In this document: piece by piece, positions 1 to 9,249 of the stretch | How positions within the stretch are numbered: the stretch's first letter is position 1 | Layout: the number at the start of each line of letters is the position of its first letter | Source of the DNA: UBA2882 sp964619485 | GTDB taxonomy: Bacteria > Bacillota > Clostridia > Lachnospirales > Lachnospiraceae | Direction: 5' to 3' | Length of the DNA stretch: 64,000 bases | Assembly (NCBI GenBank): GCA_964619485.1 | Contig: CAZUCI010000001.1 | Coordinates: forward strand, 53,894-117,893 | Made by a program: the position numbers and the translations under genes | The notes under the pieces: model-generated | What the model was told of the DNA's origin: nothing | What the model saw: only the letters and a program-made list of their open reading frames with translations | Databases searched by the model: none

Positions 1-40
1 AATTAATGCTGCAGAGTTGTAAGCTGATTTATTGGGCAAC

Positions 41-235
41 GGGCAAATTTCCTTGTATACAAGATTTTGCATGTATTTTTGCCCATGTTTCAGACAGACG
101 AGCTGCAGAAGTACTTAAAAATACATGCAATTTTAGCAAGAGCTTGATATTTGCATGTATTTTTTGCAAACTAGCAGCGAAAAACACATGCAATTTTACA
201 AAGGATAAGAAAATTGCATGTTTCAGATTTTGAGG
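41..235. repeat. Degenerate copy of multi-hairpin intergenic element
   Basis: This stretch carries the TTGTATACAAGATTTTGC core at 53-70 and several ACATGCAA...TTGCATGT inverted pairs around 122-160 and 186-222. The same parts occur in the same order in the two near-identical elements at 18595-18921 and 20811-21134, but this copy is diverged and shorter. I see no credible gene in 1-811; the small open frames here are translations of repeats. Confidence 0.6.
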
Positions 236-287
236 AGCATTGAAAAGTAGGCTGAAAGAGGCATATTTCAGAGAAAAAGCGATAAAG

Positions 288-603
288 TCAACGGGCAATT
301 TTTGCTCCATGCCAATAATTGCCTGTTCCCCACCGCCAAAAAATAGATCCAGCCCCCGCTGACCGCTGTTCCCCCATTTCCCCTCAGAGAATCAACGGGC
401 AATTTTTGCCCCATGCCAATAATTGCCTGTTCCCCACCGCTGAAAAATTGATCCAGCCCCCGCTGACCGCTGTCCCCCCCCATTTCCCCTCAGAGAATCA
501 ACGGGCAATTTTTGCTCCAGACCAATAATTGCCTGTTCCCCATCGCTGAAAAATTGATACAGCCCCTCGCTGGCTGTCATTCCCCCCACTTCCCCCGGCA
601 GAA
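288..603. repeat. Tandem repeat, about 105 bp x 3
   Basis: Three consecutive units begin at 288, 392 and 498 (periods 104 and 106). Each starts TCAACGGGCAATTTTTGC, continues through CCAATAATTGCCTGTTCCCC and ends in a C-rich CCCCCATTTCCCC tract. Units 1 and 2 are nearly identical and unit 3 is diverged in its second half. The GGGCAA...TTGCC parts are inverted within each unit and could fold. The block is non-coding as far as can be seen. Confidence 0.85.
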
Positions 604-693
604 TACCAGCCAGCCTCCCTGACCGTCATCCCTCCATTTCCCCAGCAGAACATCGGCCTCCAGCCTCATCCGATACCGACATTCACCCTCGAG

Positions 694-730
694 GTGTCCG
701 CGTGCGACGTACGTGCACGGACACTTTTTT
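694..730 (+). terminator. Probable rho-independent terminator
   Basis: GTGTCCG at 694-700 pairs with CGGACAC at 718-724, with extra GTGC/GCAC pairing inside the stem. A T-run at 725-730 follows. It lies directly upstream of the -35 box of the next promoter, so it insulates the diguanylate cyclase gene from upstream transcription. Confidence 0.65.
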
Positions 731-731
731 C

Positions 732-760
732 TTGCGTTCCTACAGTGGAAATGCTATCAT
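732..760 (+). promoter_or_regulatory. Sigma-A-type promoter of the diguanylate cyclase gene
   Basis: TTGCGT at 732-737, a 17-bp spacer, and TATCAT at 755-760. It is placed about 50 bases before the start codon, and the AGGAG ribosome binding site lies at about 800. Confidence 0.6.
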
Positions 761-811
761 AAAATCACTTGAGCAATCTATTAAGAGAGCAGCAGCGACA
801 GGAGTATTCTT

Positions 812-2305
812 ATGATAAAAGCAATCATACAAAAAGTTTGCGATAAACGATTGGAAGTTTGGGAATATATAAACAGTGATAATAATGAGATTGGAAAGAC
901 AAATCTGCTCACATTGTCTCTTTTAAGCAATTTGACCTTTGTTTTTGAAGTTATTTTTATTTTTCTGATGCCGTTATTTCTGGAAAAGTGGAGGATTACC
1001 GGGTATCATTTTCTGATGATGGCGGTTGTCCTGTTTTTTGCCATTGTTTCAGAGATAATGAAGCGCAGGAAGATTTATGGAAAGAAACCTGTTACCATAG
1101 CGGTCGTGGGCTTTATGTTTGCGGCACTTGCCATGTTCACCATTCTGGATACCATTCCATTTCCCTTTGCATCGGCAGTATTTGTGGTGGTTTTTCTGGT
1201 TATTGCGCCTATTGCGTTTATAATACCATTTGAATACATGTTTCTTTCCCAAATTTTTGCGGTTGTACAATATATCATTGTGGCAGGTGTCTTTAAGGAC
1301 CCTGAAATAGTAGGTAGAGACTCCTTTGAGGTGGTTTATGGAGCAGTGGTGGGCTGTGCACTCTATTTTGTTGTTATGCGTCTGCGTCTGTCAGAATATA
1401 AACAGAAATCAGTTTACAGGATTACCAATGAGATTGATTTTCTTACGGGAATAGATAACCGTGCCACAAGTAAGAGCAAAATTGACCAGTATCTGGCCCT
1501 GAAGGAACCAGATAATGCCTGCGCCATGATTGTTCTGGACGTAGACCGGTTCAAGGAGGTTAATGATCAGCTGGGGCACGAGAAGGGTGATGAAGTATTA
1601 AAGGAAGTTGCGGATACATTGAAGCATGTTTTTCGGAGTGGAGATATTGTTGGCCGGTTCGGTGGAGATGAATTTATTGTTTTTTTAAAGGATGTGGCCA
1701 GTAAGGAGCTTCCATCAGGCAAATGCGCTCAGATTCAGGAGAGGATGAAACAGGTACTGGATGGTAAATTTGAAATTTCCTGTAGTATGGGAATTTGCTT
1801 CCTTGATAAAGGGGAGGCGCTGGACGAGGAAATGTTTCGTATCGCAGATGAGGCACTTTATGAGGCAAAGGCCTTTGGCCGCGGCATATATGTGCAGCAT
1901 GATTTTGAGAAAACAGTGCAGTCAGGGGATGAACTGCCATTGATGGTTATTGTAGATGATAATCTTGTGGATCGTGAAACCATAGGTATTCAGTTTGAGG
2001 ATAAATTCCGGATAAAAAAATTCTCAGAGAGCAGGGAGGCACTTGATTTTATTGAAACCCATGGAAAGGATATCAGCATTATTCTGCTGGATCTGATTAT
2101 GCCCGATGTGGATGGCTTTGAGCTTCTGGATATTATCAAAAGCAAGCCGGAGGTTGCATGGATTCCGGTTGTGGCTGTCTCTTCTGATGCAACGATGGAG
2201 GAGCGGGCGCTTCAGTGTGGAGCGGAGGATATGATTACCAAACCCATTGTTCCGGTCATTACGAAGCTTCGTGTATCACACGCTTTGAAAAGCGCCAAGA
2301 GATAA
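812..2305 (+). CDS. Membrane diguanylate cyclase with C-terminal receiver domain
   Basis: Predicted to make cyclic di-GMP from two GTP at the inner face of the membrane. Residues about 35-205 hold around six hydrophobic segments. A GGDEF domain follows (about 220-365) with an intact GGDEF signature at 284-288 and an RSGD inhibitory I-site at 275-278, five residues before it, so both catalysis and product inhibition look intact. Residues about 380-490 form a receiver domain with an acidic VDD pocket, phospho-acceptor Asp427 in LLDLIMP, and a TKP lysine. The receiver follows GGDEF, the reverse of PleD and WspR. The 497-aa start has a good AGGAG site. It leads a cluster of five hybrid kinases, so one or more of them may phosphorylate its receiver. 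That link is inferred. Confidence 0.93.
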   Translation: MIKAIIQKVCDKRLEVWEYINSDNNEIGKTNLLTLSLLSNLTFVFEVIFIFLMPLFLEKWRITGYHFLMMAVVLFFAIVSEIMKRRKIYGKKPVTIAVVGFMFAALAMFTILDTIPFPFASAVFVVVFLVIAPIAFIIPFEYMFLSQIFAVVQYIIVAGVFKDPEIVGRDSFEVVYGAVVGCALYFVVMRLRLSEYKQKSVYRITNEIDFLTGIDNRATSKSKIDQYLALKEPDNACAMIVLDVDRFKEVNDQLGHEKGDEVLKEVADTLKHVFRSGDIVGRFGGDEFIVFLKDVASKELPSGKCAQIQERMKQVLDGKFEISCSMGICFLDKGEALDEEMFRIADEALYEAKAFGRGIYVQHDFEKTVQSGDELPLMVIVDDNLVDRETIGIQFEDKFRIKKFSESREALDFIETHGKDISIILLDLIMPDVDGFELLDIIKSKPEVAWIPVVAVSSDATMEERALQCGAEDMITKPIVPVITKLRVSHALKSAKR

Positions 2306-2393
2306 CTGGTGCCACACGTAATTCAGCAAAACCCAAAACAGAAACCAAAACAAAAATCAACAGACATTTGCAGACATTTGCTGGACATTTTGG

Positions 2394-2422
2394 CTGACAA
2401 TTGCAACGAAATGTGATAAACT
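2394..2422 (+). promoter_or_regulatory. Possible promoter of the first hybrid kinase gene
   Basis: CTGACA at 2394-2399, a 17-bp spacer and TAAACT at 2417-2422, about 40 bases before the start codon. Each hexamer has mismatches. Two ACATTTG(C/G) direct repeats lie just upstream at about 2365-2381. Confidence 0.4.
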
Positions 2423-2463
2423 TTGTCTATATATTATTGCTGACATGACAGGGGATAAAGTTT

Positions 2464-5262
2464 ATGGGTGAGACACTTCGCTTATTAAAAAAGGTTTTGA
2501 ATATTTTTTTTGACAAAGAAATAAACAAGACAGAGAGAATACTGCCTTTACTTTGCGACGAGTTCTATTGCTGCGGGCTGGCCATTGATGGTCTGGAGGA
2601 TGGTGTGATTGATGGAAGGGCACAGGCTGCCGCCTTCCTGGGAAAAAAAGTAAATATTGACCTATGTGATTGCAAGCTCTCCTATGAGGATGAAAGAGAA
2701 ATTTCGTCCGGCATGGCAGTGCTTGTTTTTGTTTTACATATGGGAAAAAACCAGATAAGGTATCGTGTCACAGCTGCTTCCAGAAAAACGGAGGCTCTAG
2801 AACAGCTCTGCATGCTGCATTTGTCCAGTGTGGAGCCGGAAAATGCAATGGCTGTCTATTCCCAGAATGTGACCACACTGCAGCAGGCGCAGAGAAAGCT
2901 GCAGCAGGGGGAAGAACTGATACAGACAGCCTGCGAGTTCGCGGATTTGTGGGTATGGGTTTATAACCTGGAAACAGACCGTGTACATTATTTCAAAAAA
3001 ACGCAGGACGACTTTGGCGTTTTGGAATATATGGAGGATTTCCCTAATTCCTGGCTTTCCATGGGATATATTTCACAGGATTATGCAGAAATTTACCGTG
3101 GAAAAGTGCAGGAACTGAAGGCTGGGCAGAACCGCGTGGAATTTGAATGCCAGATCAGGCATAAAAGCGGTAATCTGCACTGGAGCCGTGTAAGAATGAA
3201 CCGACTGAGCAACAACAGAGACATGGTGATTGTGACCTCACAGCTGATAGATTCGGAGAAATATCTGGAGGCAAGAATTGAGCTGGAGGAGAAGCATCAG
3301 GCGGAGGACAACACCAATTTAATGGCGCATTTTATCATCAATTTAAGCAGGGAGGAAGCCATTAACCACACCTACCGCAAGGGTGAGAGAAGGGAAGTCC
3401 TGGAATGGAACTCTCTGGAACTGCAGCTGGAGGATTACCTTGCAGCAAATGAGGCATATGCACAGACGATTATAGAGGAGGACCGCCAGATGTATCTGGA
3501 GGCGTGCTCCCTGGAAAATATATTTGAGAGACTGAAAAGTGAAAATCATTTTGAAATCATGCATCGAACTCTGGAAAATGGCGTGATCCATTACAAAAAG
3601 GACCAGTGCTACGGATACTCGGACGATAGGGAGACCTGCCTGCTGCTGCGCTCGGATGTGACGGCGCTGATAGAATCAGAGCATGAAAAACAGGAGAAAT
3701 TACAGAGAGCGCTTTCCGCTGCTGAGGCGGCAACTGCTGCCAAGACGGATTTCTTATCCAGGGTCAGCCACGACATGCGTACTCCACTAAATGGTATTCT
3801 GGGACTGACAACACTTTTACAGGATTATGTGACAGATAAAATGACAAGACAGGACCTTCAGCAGATTGAACAGTCTGGGAAATATCTGCTGAACCTGATT
3901 AACGATACGCTGGATGTGAGCAAAATAGAGAGTGGAAAGCTGGAGCTTCGGCCCGTTGTCTGTGATGGGCGTACGGTCTTTAATAATGTTCTGGGGATGA
4001 TTTCCCCCAATATGAAGGAGCGGGATATCAACTTCCATATTTCTGCAGAAAATCTTCCATTTACCATGCTTTACATGGATGTGGGGAGAGTTCAGCAGAT
4101 TGTCATGAATATTCTGGGCAATGCAGTGAAATTTACACAGAGAGGGGGAGATATCTATTTCTCCATGCGTAATCTCTCTGTGAAGGACGGCCTGATTACG
4201 GATGAAATCGTGGTTCGGGATACCGGGGCAGGGATGAGTGAGAGCTTTTTGCCCCATCTGTTTGAACCGTTTACCCAGGAGCATAACACCGTGACCTCCA
4301 GCTCCCAGGGAACCGGACTTGGAATGACCATTACCAAACAGATTCTGGATTTGATGGGCGGAGAAATCTCTGTAAAGAGTGAAATCGGAGTAGGAACTAC
4401 CTTTTCCATTATTCTCCCCATGAAAATTGCCTCTGATGAGCAGATTGAGGAGTGGAGAAAGCAGCAGGAAAAGGGTGTTGTTCTTCACATGCTGGAGGGA
4501 AGCCGCATTCTTTTGTGTGAGGACCACCCTCTCAATGCTGCAATTGCAGTTCGGCTGCTGCAAAACAAGGGCGTTGTGGTGGAATGTGCAGAAAATGGTC
4601 AGATTGGTGTGGATAAATTCCGAAAATCACCACCGGGCTATTATGATGCAGTACTGATGGATATCCGCATGCCGGTGATGAACGGAATAGATGCGGCAAG
4701 ACTTATACGGACCTCGGACCGCAGAGATGCCAGCGAAATCCCAATCATTGCCATGACAGCCAATGCACTCAGCAGTGACATTGAACAGACAAAGGCAGCA
4801 GGGATGAATGCACACCTGAGTAAACCAATTGATGCCAATAAGCTGTTTGAAACGCTGGAGGGTCTCATTGGCAGGAGAAGCAGCTATGTCAGAGGAAAAG
4901 TGCTGGTGGTAGATGACATCGATGTAAACCGGTTTATTATCAATAAGGCAGTGTGCGATGATTTTGATGTTCTGGAAGCAGGAAGCGGCAGGGAAGCACT
5001 GGAAATCCTGCAGAACACCAAGGGAATCGATGCAGTGATTACAGATATTCAGATGCCGGACATGGACGGGATAGCGCTGATACAGAAAATCAGAGAAAAT
5101 CCGGCTTACCGTCATATGGCAATTATTGCAAATACACAGTATGGAGAACCGGAGCAGGAGGAATACCTGCTGGAAATTGGCGCCAATGATTTTGTGTACA
5201 AACCGACCACGCCAAAGATTGTTTCCATAAGGCTGAAAAATGTAGTCCGTAACATGAAGTGA
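2464..5262 (+). CDS. Soluble hybrid histidine kinase, PAS-HisKA-HATPase-REC-REC
   Basis: A cytoplasmic sensor kinase of 932 aa with no membrane segment. After an unrecognised N-terminal region (about 1-130) comes a PAS-like fold (about 155-270), a linker with a further sensor-like stretch (about 290-400), then HisKA with the phospho-acceptor His436 in VSHDMRTP. A HATPase_c domain follows, with GAGMS and GTGLGM boxes (about 500-650). Two receivers lie in tandem: the first has LCEDHP and LMDIRMP (about 675-800), the second VVDDIDVN and ITDIQMPDMDG (about 815-930). It is the only kinase in the cluster with two receivers, a layout typical of complex phosphorelays. The signal sensed is unknown. 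It starts after AGGGGAT and lies 59 bases before the next kinase. Confidence 0.93.
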   Translation: MGETLRLLKKVLNIFFDKEINKTERILPLLCDEFYCCGLAIDGLEDGVIDGRAQAAAFLGKKVNIDLCDCKLSYEDEREISSGMAVLVFVLHMGKNQIRYRVTAASRKTEALEQLCMLHLSSVEPENAMAVYSQNVTTLQQAQRKLQQGEELIQTACEFADLWVWVYNLETDRVHYFKKTQDDFGVLEYMEDFPNSWLSMGYISQDYAEIYRGKVQELKAGQNRVEFECQIRHKSGNLHWSRVRMNRLSNNRDMVIVTSQLIDSEKYLEARIELEEKHQAEDNTNLMAHFIINLSREEAINHTYRKGERREVLEWNSLELQLEDYLAANEAYAQTIIEEDRQMYLEACSLENIFERLKSENHFEIMHRTLENGVIHYKKDQCYGYSDDRETCLLLRSDVTALIESEHEKQEKLQRALSAAEAATAAKTDFLSRVSHDMRTPLNGILGLTTLLQDYVTDKMTRQDLQQIEQSGKYLLNLINDTLDVSKIESGKLELRPVVCDGRTVFNNVLGMISPNMKERDINFHISAENLPFTMLYMDVGRVQQIVMNILGNAVKFTQRGGDIYFSMRNLSVKDGLITDEIVVRDTGAGMSESFLPHLFEPFTQEHNTVTSSSQGTGLGMTITKQILDLMGGEISVKSEIGVGTTFSIILPMKIASDEQIEEWRKQQEKGVVLHMLEGSRILLCEDHPLNAAIAVRLLQNKGVVVECAENGQIGVDKFRKSPPGYYDAVLMDIRMPVMNGIDAARLIRTSDRRDASEIPIIAMTANALSSDIEQTKAAGMNAHLSKPIDANKLFETLEGLIGRRSSYVRGKVLVVDDIDVNRFIINKAVCDDFDVLEAGSGREALEILQNTKGIDAVITDIQMPDMDGIALIQKIRENPAYRHMAIIANTQYGEPEQEEYLLEIGANDFVYKPTTPKIVSIRLKNVVRNMK

Positions 5263-5321
5263 CCGGATTTTATCAGCCGGAGATAAGCGTATGAATCCAT
5301 AACGCGATTTTAGAGGGACTC

Positions 5322-7106
5322 ATGATGGAAAATATTAAAAATGAGAAGCATATAGGAAGTATTGCAGAACTGAAAAAGGAGATATTGGATTATCTTTGCA
5401 GAACACCGGAAATTGACATTGCGATGAACCGTATACTTGCCATAACCGGGAACTACTTCAAAGTAGACCGTGCTTATATCTTTGAAAATACAGAGGATGA
5501 CCTTTATTGCATAAACAGCTATGAGTGGTGCAATGAGGGGATAGAGCCGGAAAAGGAGCATCTGCAGCACTTAAGCTATGAAAGGGATTTGGGTGGAACC
5601 TGGACAGATAATTTTGATGAAAACGGAATTTTTTTCTGCCCGACAATTGATGCGCTGCCAAAGGCCCAGCAGGAGGGACTCAGACCACAGCATATCACAA
5701 GCATGCTGCAGAGCAGTGTTGTGGTGCGCGGAAAATTTAAAGGCTATATTGGCTTTGACAACTGCTCCAAGCAGAACAAGGGGGGGGAAACGGACCCGGA
5801 TGCAGTGGATACGTTGATTTATATTTCTCATCTTTTGACTCTGTATCTGCTGGACTGGCGTGAACGGACCAATCAGCTGCAGAGACAGGAGCGAAATCTG
5901 CACAGTCAGCTGAAGCAGAGTGAGGAAGCTCTGGAAAGTGCCAATAAGGCAACCCAGGCCAAATCTGATTTTCTCTCCCGCATGAGCCATGAGATTCGTA
6001 CTCCCATGAATGGAATTATCGGTATGACCAAGCTGGCAGAGGATGTGGCAACAGATCCAAAGGTGTTGGAATATCTTCATGAAATAGATGAGAGCAGCCA
6101 GTATATGTTAGGGCTGTTGAACGATGTGCTGGATATGAGCCGAATCGAGAGCGGAAGCTTTGAGCTTCACAGGGAATGGACCAGTGCAACGATGGCACTG
6201 TGGCCCTGTATCATGATGATGGAGCCGGTTATGCAGACGAAGGGGATTCGCTTCATACATCCGGATACAAGTCGAGTCAGCAGAGTGGAATTTCTGGTAG
6301 ACCCACTGCGTATGAAGCAGGTTGTTATGAACCTGTTGAATAATGCCTGCAAGTTTACACCGGAGAATGGCACTGTTACGCTGGATATCAAAAATCTGAC
6401 GTGCAAAGACGGGATTGCCATGGACTGTCTGACCATTTCAGACACCGGCTGCGGCATGAGCCGGGAATTTCTGGAAAACGGCATTTTCAAAAGCTTTTCC
6501 CAGGAACAGAATATTTATTCCGAGCAGGTAAGAGGAACAGGTCTGGGTCTTGCACTGGTCAAGGAAATCGTAGATAAAATGGATGGTTCTATTGAAGTGG
6601 AAAGTGAGCTTGGAAAGGGAACGACCTTCCGGGTAAGGTTTCAGTACCAATACCGGATTCAGGAAGAAACGCCAGTCAGGAAGACACAGAAGGAGGATAT
6701 TGGCATTCTTCATGGAAAGAGAGTTCTGCTGGTAGAGGATTATGCGCTGAACCGCAAAATTGCAGATGCACTTTTGAAAAAGCAAAATATACTTGTGGAG
6801 CAGGCAGAAAACGGAAAGGCGGCACTGGATATGTTCTGTTCTGCGGCGCCCTTCTGGTTTGATGCAATTCTGATGGATGTGCGTATGCCAAAGATGGATG
6901 GACATGAGGCCACAAAGGCCATTCGTGCCCTGGACCGCGCAGATGCACAGAACATTCCGATTATTGCCATGACGGCCAATGCATTTGCGGAGGATATAGA
7001 ACAGAGCAAAGCAGCAGGAATGAATGCACACCTGGCCAAGCCGGTGGATCCGGAGCTTTTGTACCAGACACTTGCAGAGCTGATTCGCAACATAACAGAC
7101 AAATGA
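5322..7106 (+). CDS. Soluble hybrid histidine kinase, GAF-HisKA-HATPase-REC
   Basis: A 594-aa cytoplasmic sensor kinase. Residues about 20-170 look like a GAF domain (FKVDRAYIFE, then GYIGFDNC near its end), which usually binds a small molecule or cofactor. A coiled-coil linker leads to HisKA with His223 in MSHEIRTP. The HATPase_c domain has an NNACKF N-box, a DTGCGMS G1 box and GTGLGLA. A C-terminal receiver carries LVEDYALN and LMDVRMPKMDG. GAGGG lies upstream, and an ATGATG makes the first or second codon possible as the start. It is 59 bases after the previous kinase and 74 bases before the next, so the three are probably cotranscribed. No output domain is attached. Confidence 0.93.
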   Translation: MMENIKNEKHIGSIAELKKEILDYLCRTPEIDIAMNRILAITGNYFKVDRAYIFENTEDDLYCINSYEWCNEGIEPEKEHLQHLSYERDLGGTWTDNFDENGIFFCPTIDALPKAQQEGLRPQHITSMLQSSVVVRGKFKGYIGFDNCSKQNKGGETDPDAVDTLIYISHLLTLYLLDWRERTNQLQRQERNLHSQLKQSEEALESANKATQAKSDFLSRMSHEIRTPMNGIIGMTKLAEDVATDPKVLEYLHEIDESSQYMLGLLNDVLDMSRIESGSFELHREWTSATMALWPCIMMMEPVMQTKGIRFIHPDTSRVSRVEFLVDPLRMKQVVMNLLNNACKFTPENGTVTLDIKNLTCKDGIAMDCLTISDTGCGMSREFLENGIFKSFSQEQNIYSEQVRGTGLGLALVKEIVDKMDGSIEVESELGKGTTFRVRFQYQYRIQEETPVRKTQKEDIGILHGKRVLLVEDYALNRKIADALLKKQNILVEQAENGKAALDMFCSAAPFWFDAILMDVRMPKMDGHEATKAIRALDRADAQNIPIIAMTANAFAEDIEQSKAAGMNAHLAKPVDPELLYQTLAELIRNITDK

Positions 7107-7180
7107 ACAGAATAGATAAACAAACATAACAGACAAATAAACAGTTAAAAAGGGGTATGCCGAATACGGCGGGGGGAAAA

Positions 7181-9247
7181 ATGCACAGTAAATTTCAACT
7201 TTTAAGTGAGAAAATAAACAGGTACAATATAGGAGCATTTCAGATCAGCAGTCTTATTGGAGTGGGGGTCTGCGGACTTCTTTTGATGGGCTGTCTGCCT
7301 TTTATCGGGCTTTTACATCTTTGGAGCTCCTATCTGACGCTGTTTGTCTTTTTTTCAGTCAATTTCATTTTGTCCAGAACACTGGTAAAAAAGTATCCGG
7401 CGTCAGCCAGGGTGTTCTATTACTTTATGATGCTTATCGCCTATGTAGTTGCAATTTATATGGGAACCGTTCAGGGAGAGGAAACAAATGCCACAACCTT
7501 CCTGCTGTTTATGCTGCTTTTGCCTCTGTTTATCATAGATCAGCCCTGGAGAATTTTTTCCTTTAATGTTGTGATGTGTGCTGCTTTTATGACAGCTGTG
7601 CATATTTATAAGGAGCCTGGGCCGATTCATAACCTGGATTTGTCCAATGCTGTGATTGTCTGTGTGCTCAGCGGAATCTTTATTTATACCGCCACAAAGC
7701 AGAAAATCAATGACTTTGAAAGGGAGCAGCGCGAGGAGCAGGAGCTCCATGAAAAAAACGATATTATCAATGCCATCCCGGTGGGCATCGCTGTCTTTGA
7801 GGTGAAAAACCAGGAGGTAAAGCAGGTGTTTACCAACGACGGCTTTTACCGCCTTTTTGAGGATGAGAGAGAGAAGAGAAGTGCACGTCTGCGGGGCAAT
7901 TTCATGAATGGAATTCACCCGGATGACCGTCCGAAGCTCCGCAAAACAATTCAGAGTGTCATAGACGGCACAGACTATATTACCACCACCTGCCGTGCCA
8001 TGAAGGGAGACGGGGCCTATCTGTGGGTACGTTTTACATCAGCGGTTGCCCAGAGAGATCATGATCAGCTGTTAGTCTATTCCACCTACACCAGCATGGA
8101 GGAGGAGATGAAGAGCAAACAGGCAACTCAGGCCAAAACAGACTTTTTGTCACGTATGAGCCATGATATCAGAACACCCATGAACGCCATTATCGGAATG
8201 ACCAACCTGGCAAGAGAGGAAACAGACCCGGCAGTTGTGAGAGAATATCTGGATAATATTGATGCCTCCAGCAATTTTCTCCTGGGTCTGATCAATGATA
8301 TTCTGGATCTGAGTAAAATTGAGAGCGGAGAGTTTAAGCTGAATCCGGTTCCCTGCACTGTGGGAGAATTCAGCCAGTCCATCGATACTATTATCAAGCC
8401 CCTGATGCAGCAGAAGCATATTGATTTTATATATGAAATGAATTGTGGAGCAGAATGCCTTATGGTTGATAAGCTGCGCTTCAGCCAGATCTTTTTTAAC
8501 CTGCTTTCCAACGCTTCCAAATTTACACCTGAGTATGGGAAGGTGGAATTTCTGGCGGAGCATATTCCGGAGAAAAACGGACTGTATGGAGTGCGCTTTA
8601 TTGTCCGTGACAATGGCATTGGCATGAGCCCTGAATTTCTGGAGAATCTGTTTGTGCCCTTTCAGCAGGAGAATATCGTGGGGAACGATGTGCATGCAGG
8701 AACCGGGCTGGGACTTCCCATTGTAAAACGACTGGTGGATGCCATGGACGGCACCATTCAGGTAAAGAGTGAACCGGGAAAAGGAACGGAATTCACGCTG
8801 GACATCTATACCAGACTTGCCCCGGTACCACAGAAAGAAGAAAAAGTCAAAAAGGATGTTCATTCGCTGGAGGGAATTCGTATTTTACTGGTAGAGGATA
8901 ATCATATGAATATTAAGGTCGCAAAAAAGCTTCTGGAGAACAAGGGCTGTCTTGTGACCGTAGTGGAAAACGGACAGGAAGCGGTAAATTGCTTTCGGGC
9001 TTCCGGGGAACACTTTTTCCAGGCGATTCTCATGGATGTGAGAATGCCCGTTATGGGAGGTATTGAGGCTACCAGAATTATCCGTGCCATGGAGAGGTCA
9101 GATGCCAAAACAGTTCCAATCATTGCAATGACGGCGGATGCTTTTTCAGAGGAACAGAAGAAAACTCTGGATGCGGGGATGACCTATCACCTGTCCAAAC
9201 CAATTGAACCGCAGCTGCTGTTTGAAGTACTCGCAAGGAGTGTGTAG
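7181..9247 (+). CDS. Membrane hybrid histidine kinase, multi-TM-PAS-HisKA-HATPase-REC
   Basis: The ATG at 7181 is preferred because GGGGGG at 7171-7176 sits 4 bases upstream. The in-frame ATG at 7157 has its AGGGG almost abutting. The N-terminal 200 residues contain about six hydrophobic helices with short loops, so sensing is probably within the membrane. A PAS domain follows (DIINAIPVGIAVFEV), then HisKA with His328 in MSHDIRTP, HATPase_c with DNGIGMS and GTGLGLP, and a receiver with LVEDNHMN and LMDVRMPVMGG. Its stop is followed two bases later by the next start, so translation is likely coupled to the membrane-anchored protein downstream. The ligand is unknown. Confidence 0.93.
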   Translation: MHSKFQLLSEKINRYNIGAFQISSLIGVGVCGLLLMGCLPFIGLLHLWSSYLTLFVFFSVNFILSRTLVKKYPASARVFYYFMMLIAYVVAIYMGTVQGEETNATTFLLFMLLLPLFIIDQPWRIFSFNVVMCAAFMTAVHIYKEPGPIHNLDLSNAVIVCVLSGIFIYTATKQKINDFEREQREEQELHEKNDIINAIPVGIAVFEVKNQEVKQVFTNDGFYRLFEDEREKRSARLRGNFMNGIHPDDRPKLRKTIQSVIDGTDYITTTCRAMKGDGAYLWVRFTSAVAQRDHDQLLVYSTYTSMEEEMKSKQATQAKTDFLSRMSHDIRTPMNAIIGMTNLAREETDPAVVREYLDNIDASSNFLLGLINDILDLSKIESGEFKLNPVPCTVGEFSQSIDTIIKPLMQQKHIDFIYEMNCGAECLMVDKLRFSQIFFNLLSNASKFTPEYGKVEFLAEHIPEKNGLYGVRFIVRDNGIGMSPEFLENLFVPFQQENIVGNDVHAGTGLGLPIVKRLVDAMDGTIQVKSEPGKGTEFTLDIYTRLAPVPQKEEKVKKDVHSLEGIRILLVEDNHMNIKVAKKLLENKGCLVTVVENGQEAVNCFRASGEHFFQAILMDVRMPVMGGIEATRIIRAMERSDAKTVPIIAMTADAFSEEQKKTLDAGMTYHLSKPIEPQLLFEVLARSV

Positions 9248-9249
9248 AT

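Noticed and set aside
288..603. CRISPR array
   Set aside because: Units of 105 bases are nearly identical throughout, with no short repeat/variable spacer pattern and no cas genes.
3817..4563. A 248-codon open frame on the minus strand inside the first hybrid kinase gene
   Set aside because: It is the shadow of a well-supported kinase with HATPase motifs on the plus strand, and has no ribosome site or recognisable domain. Similar antisense frames at 22005-22823 and 48170-48838 were dropped for the same reason.
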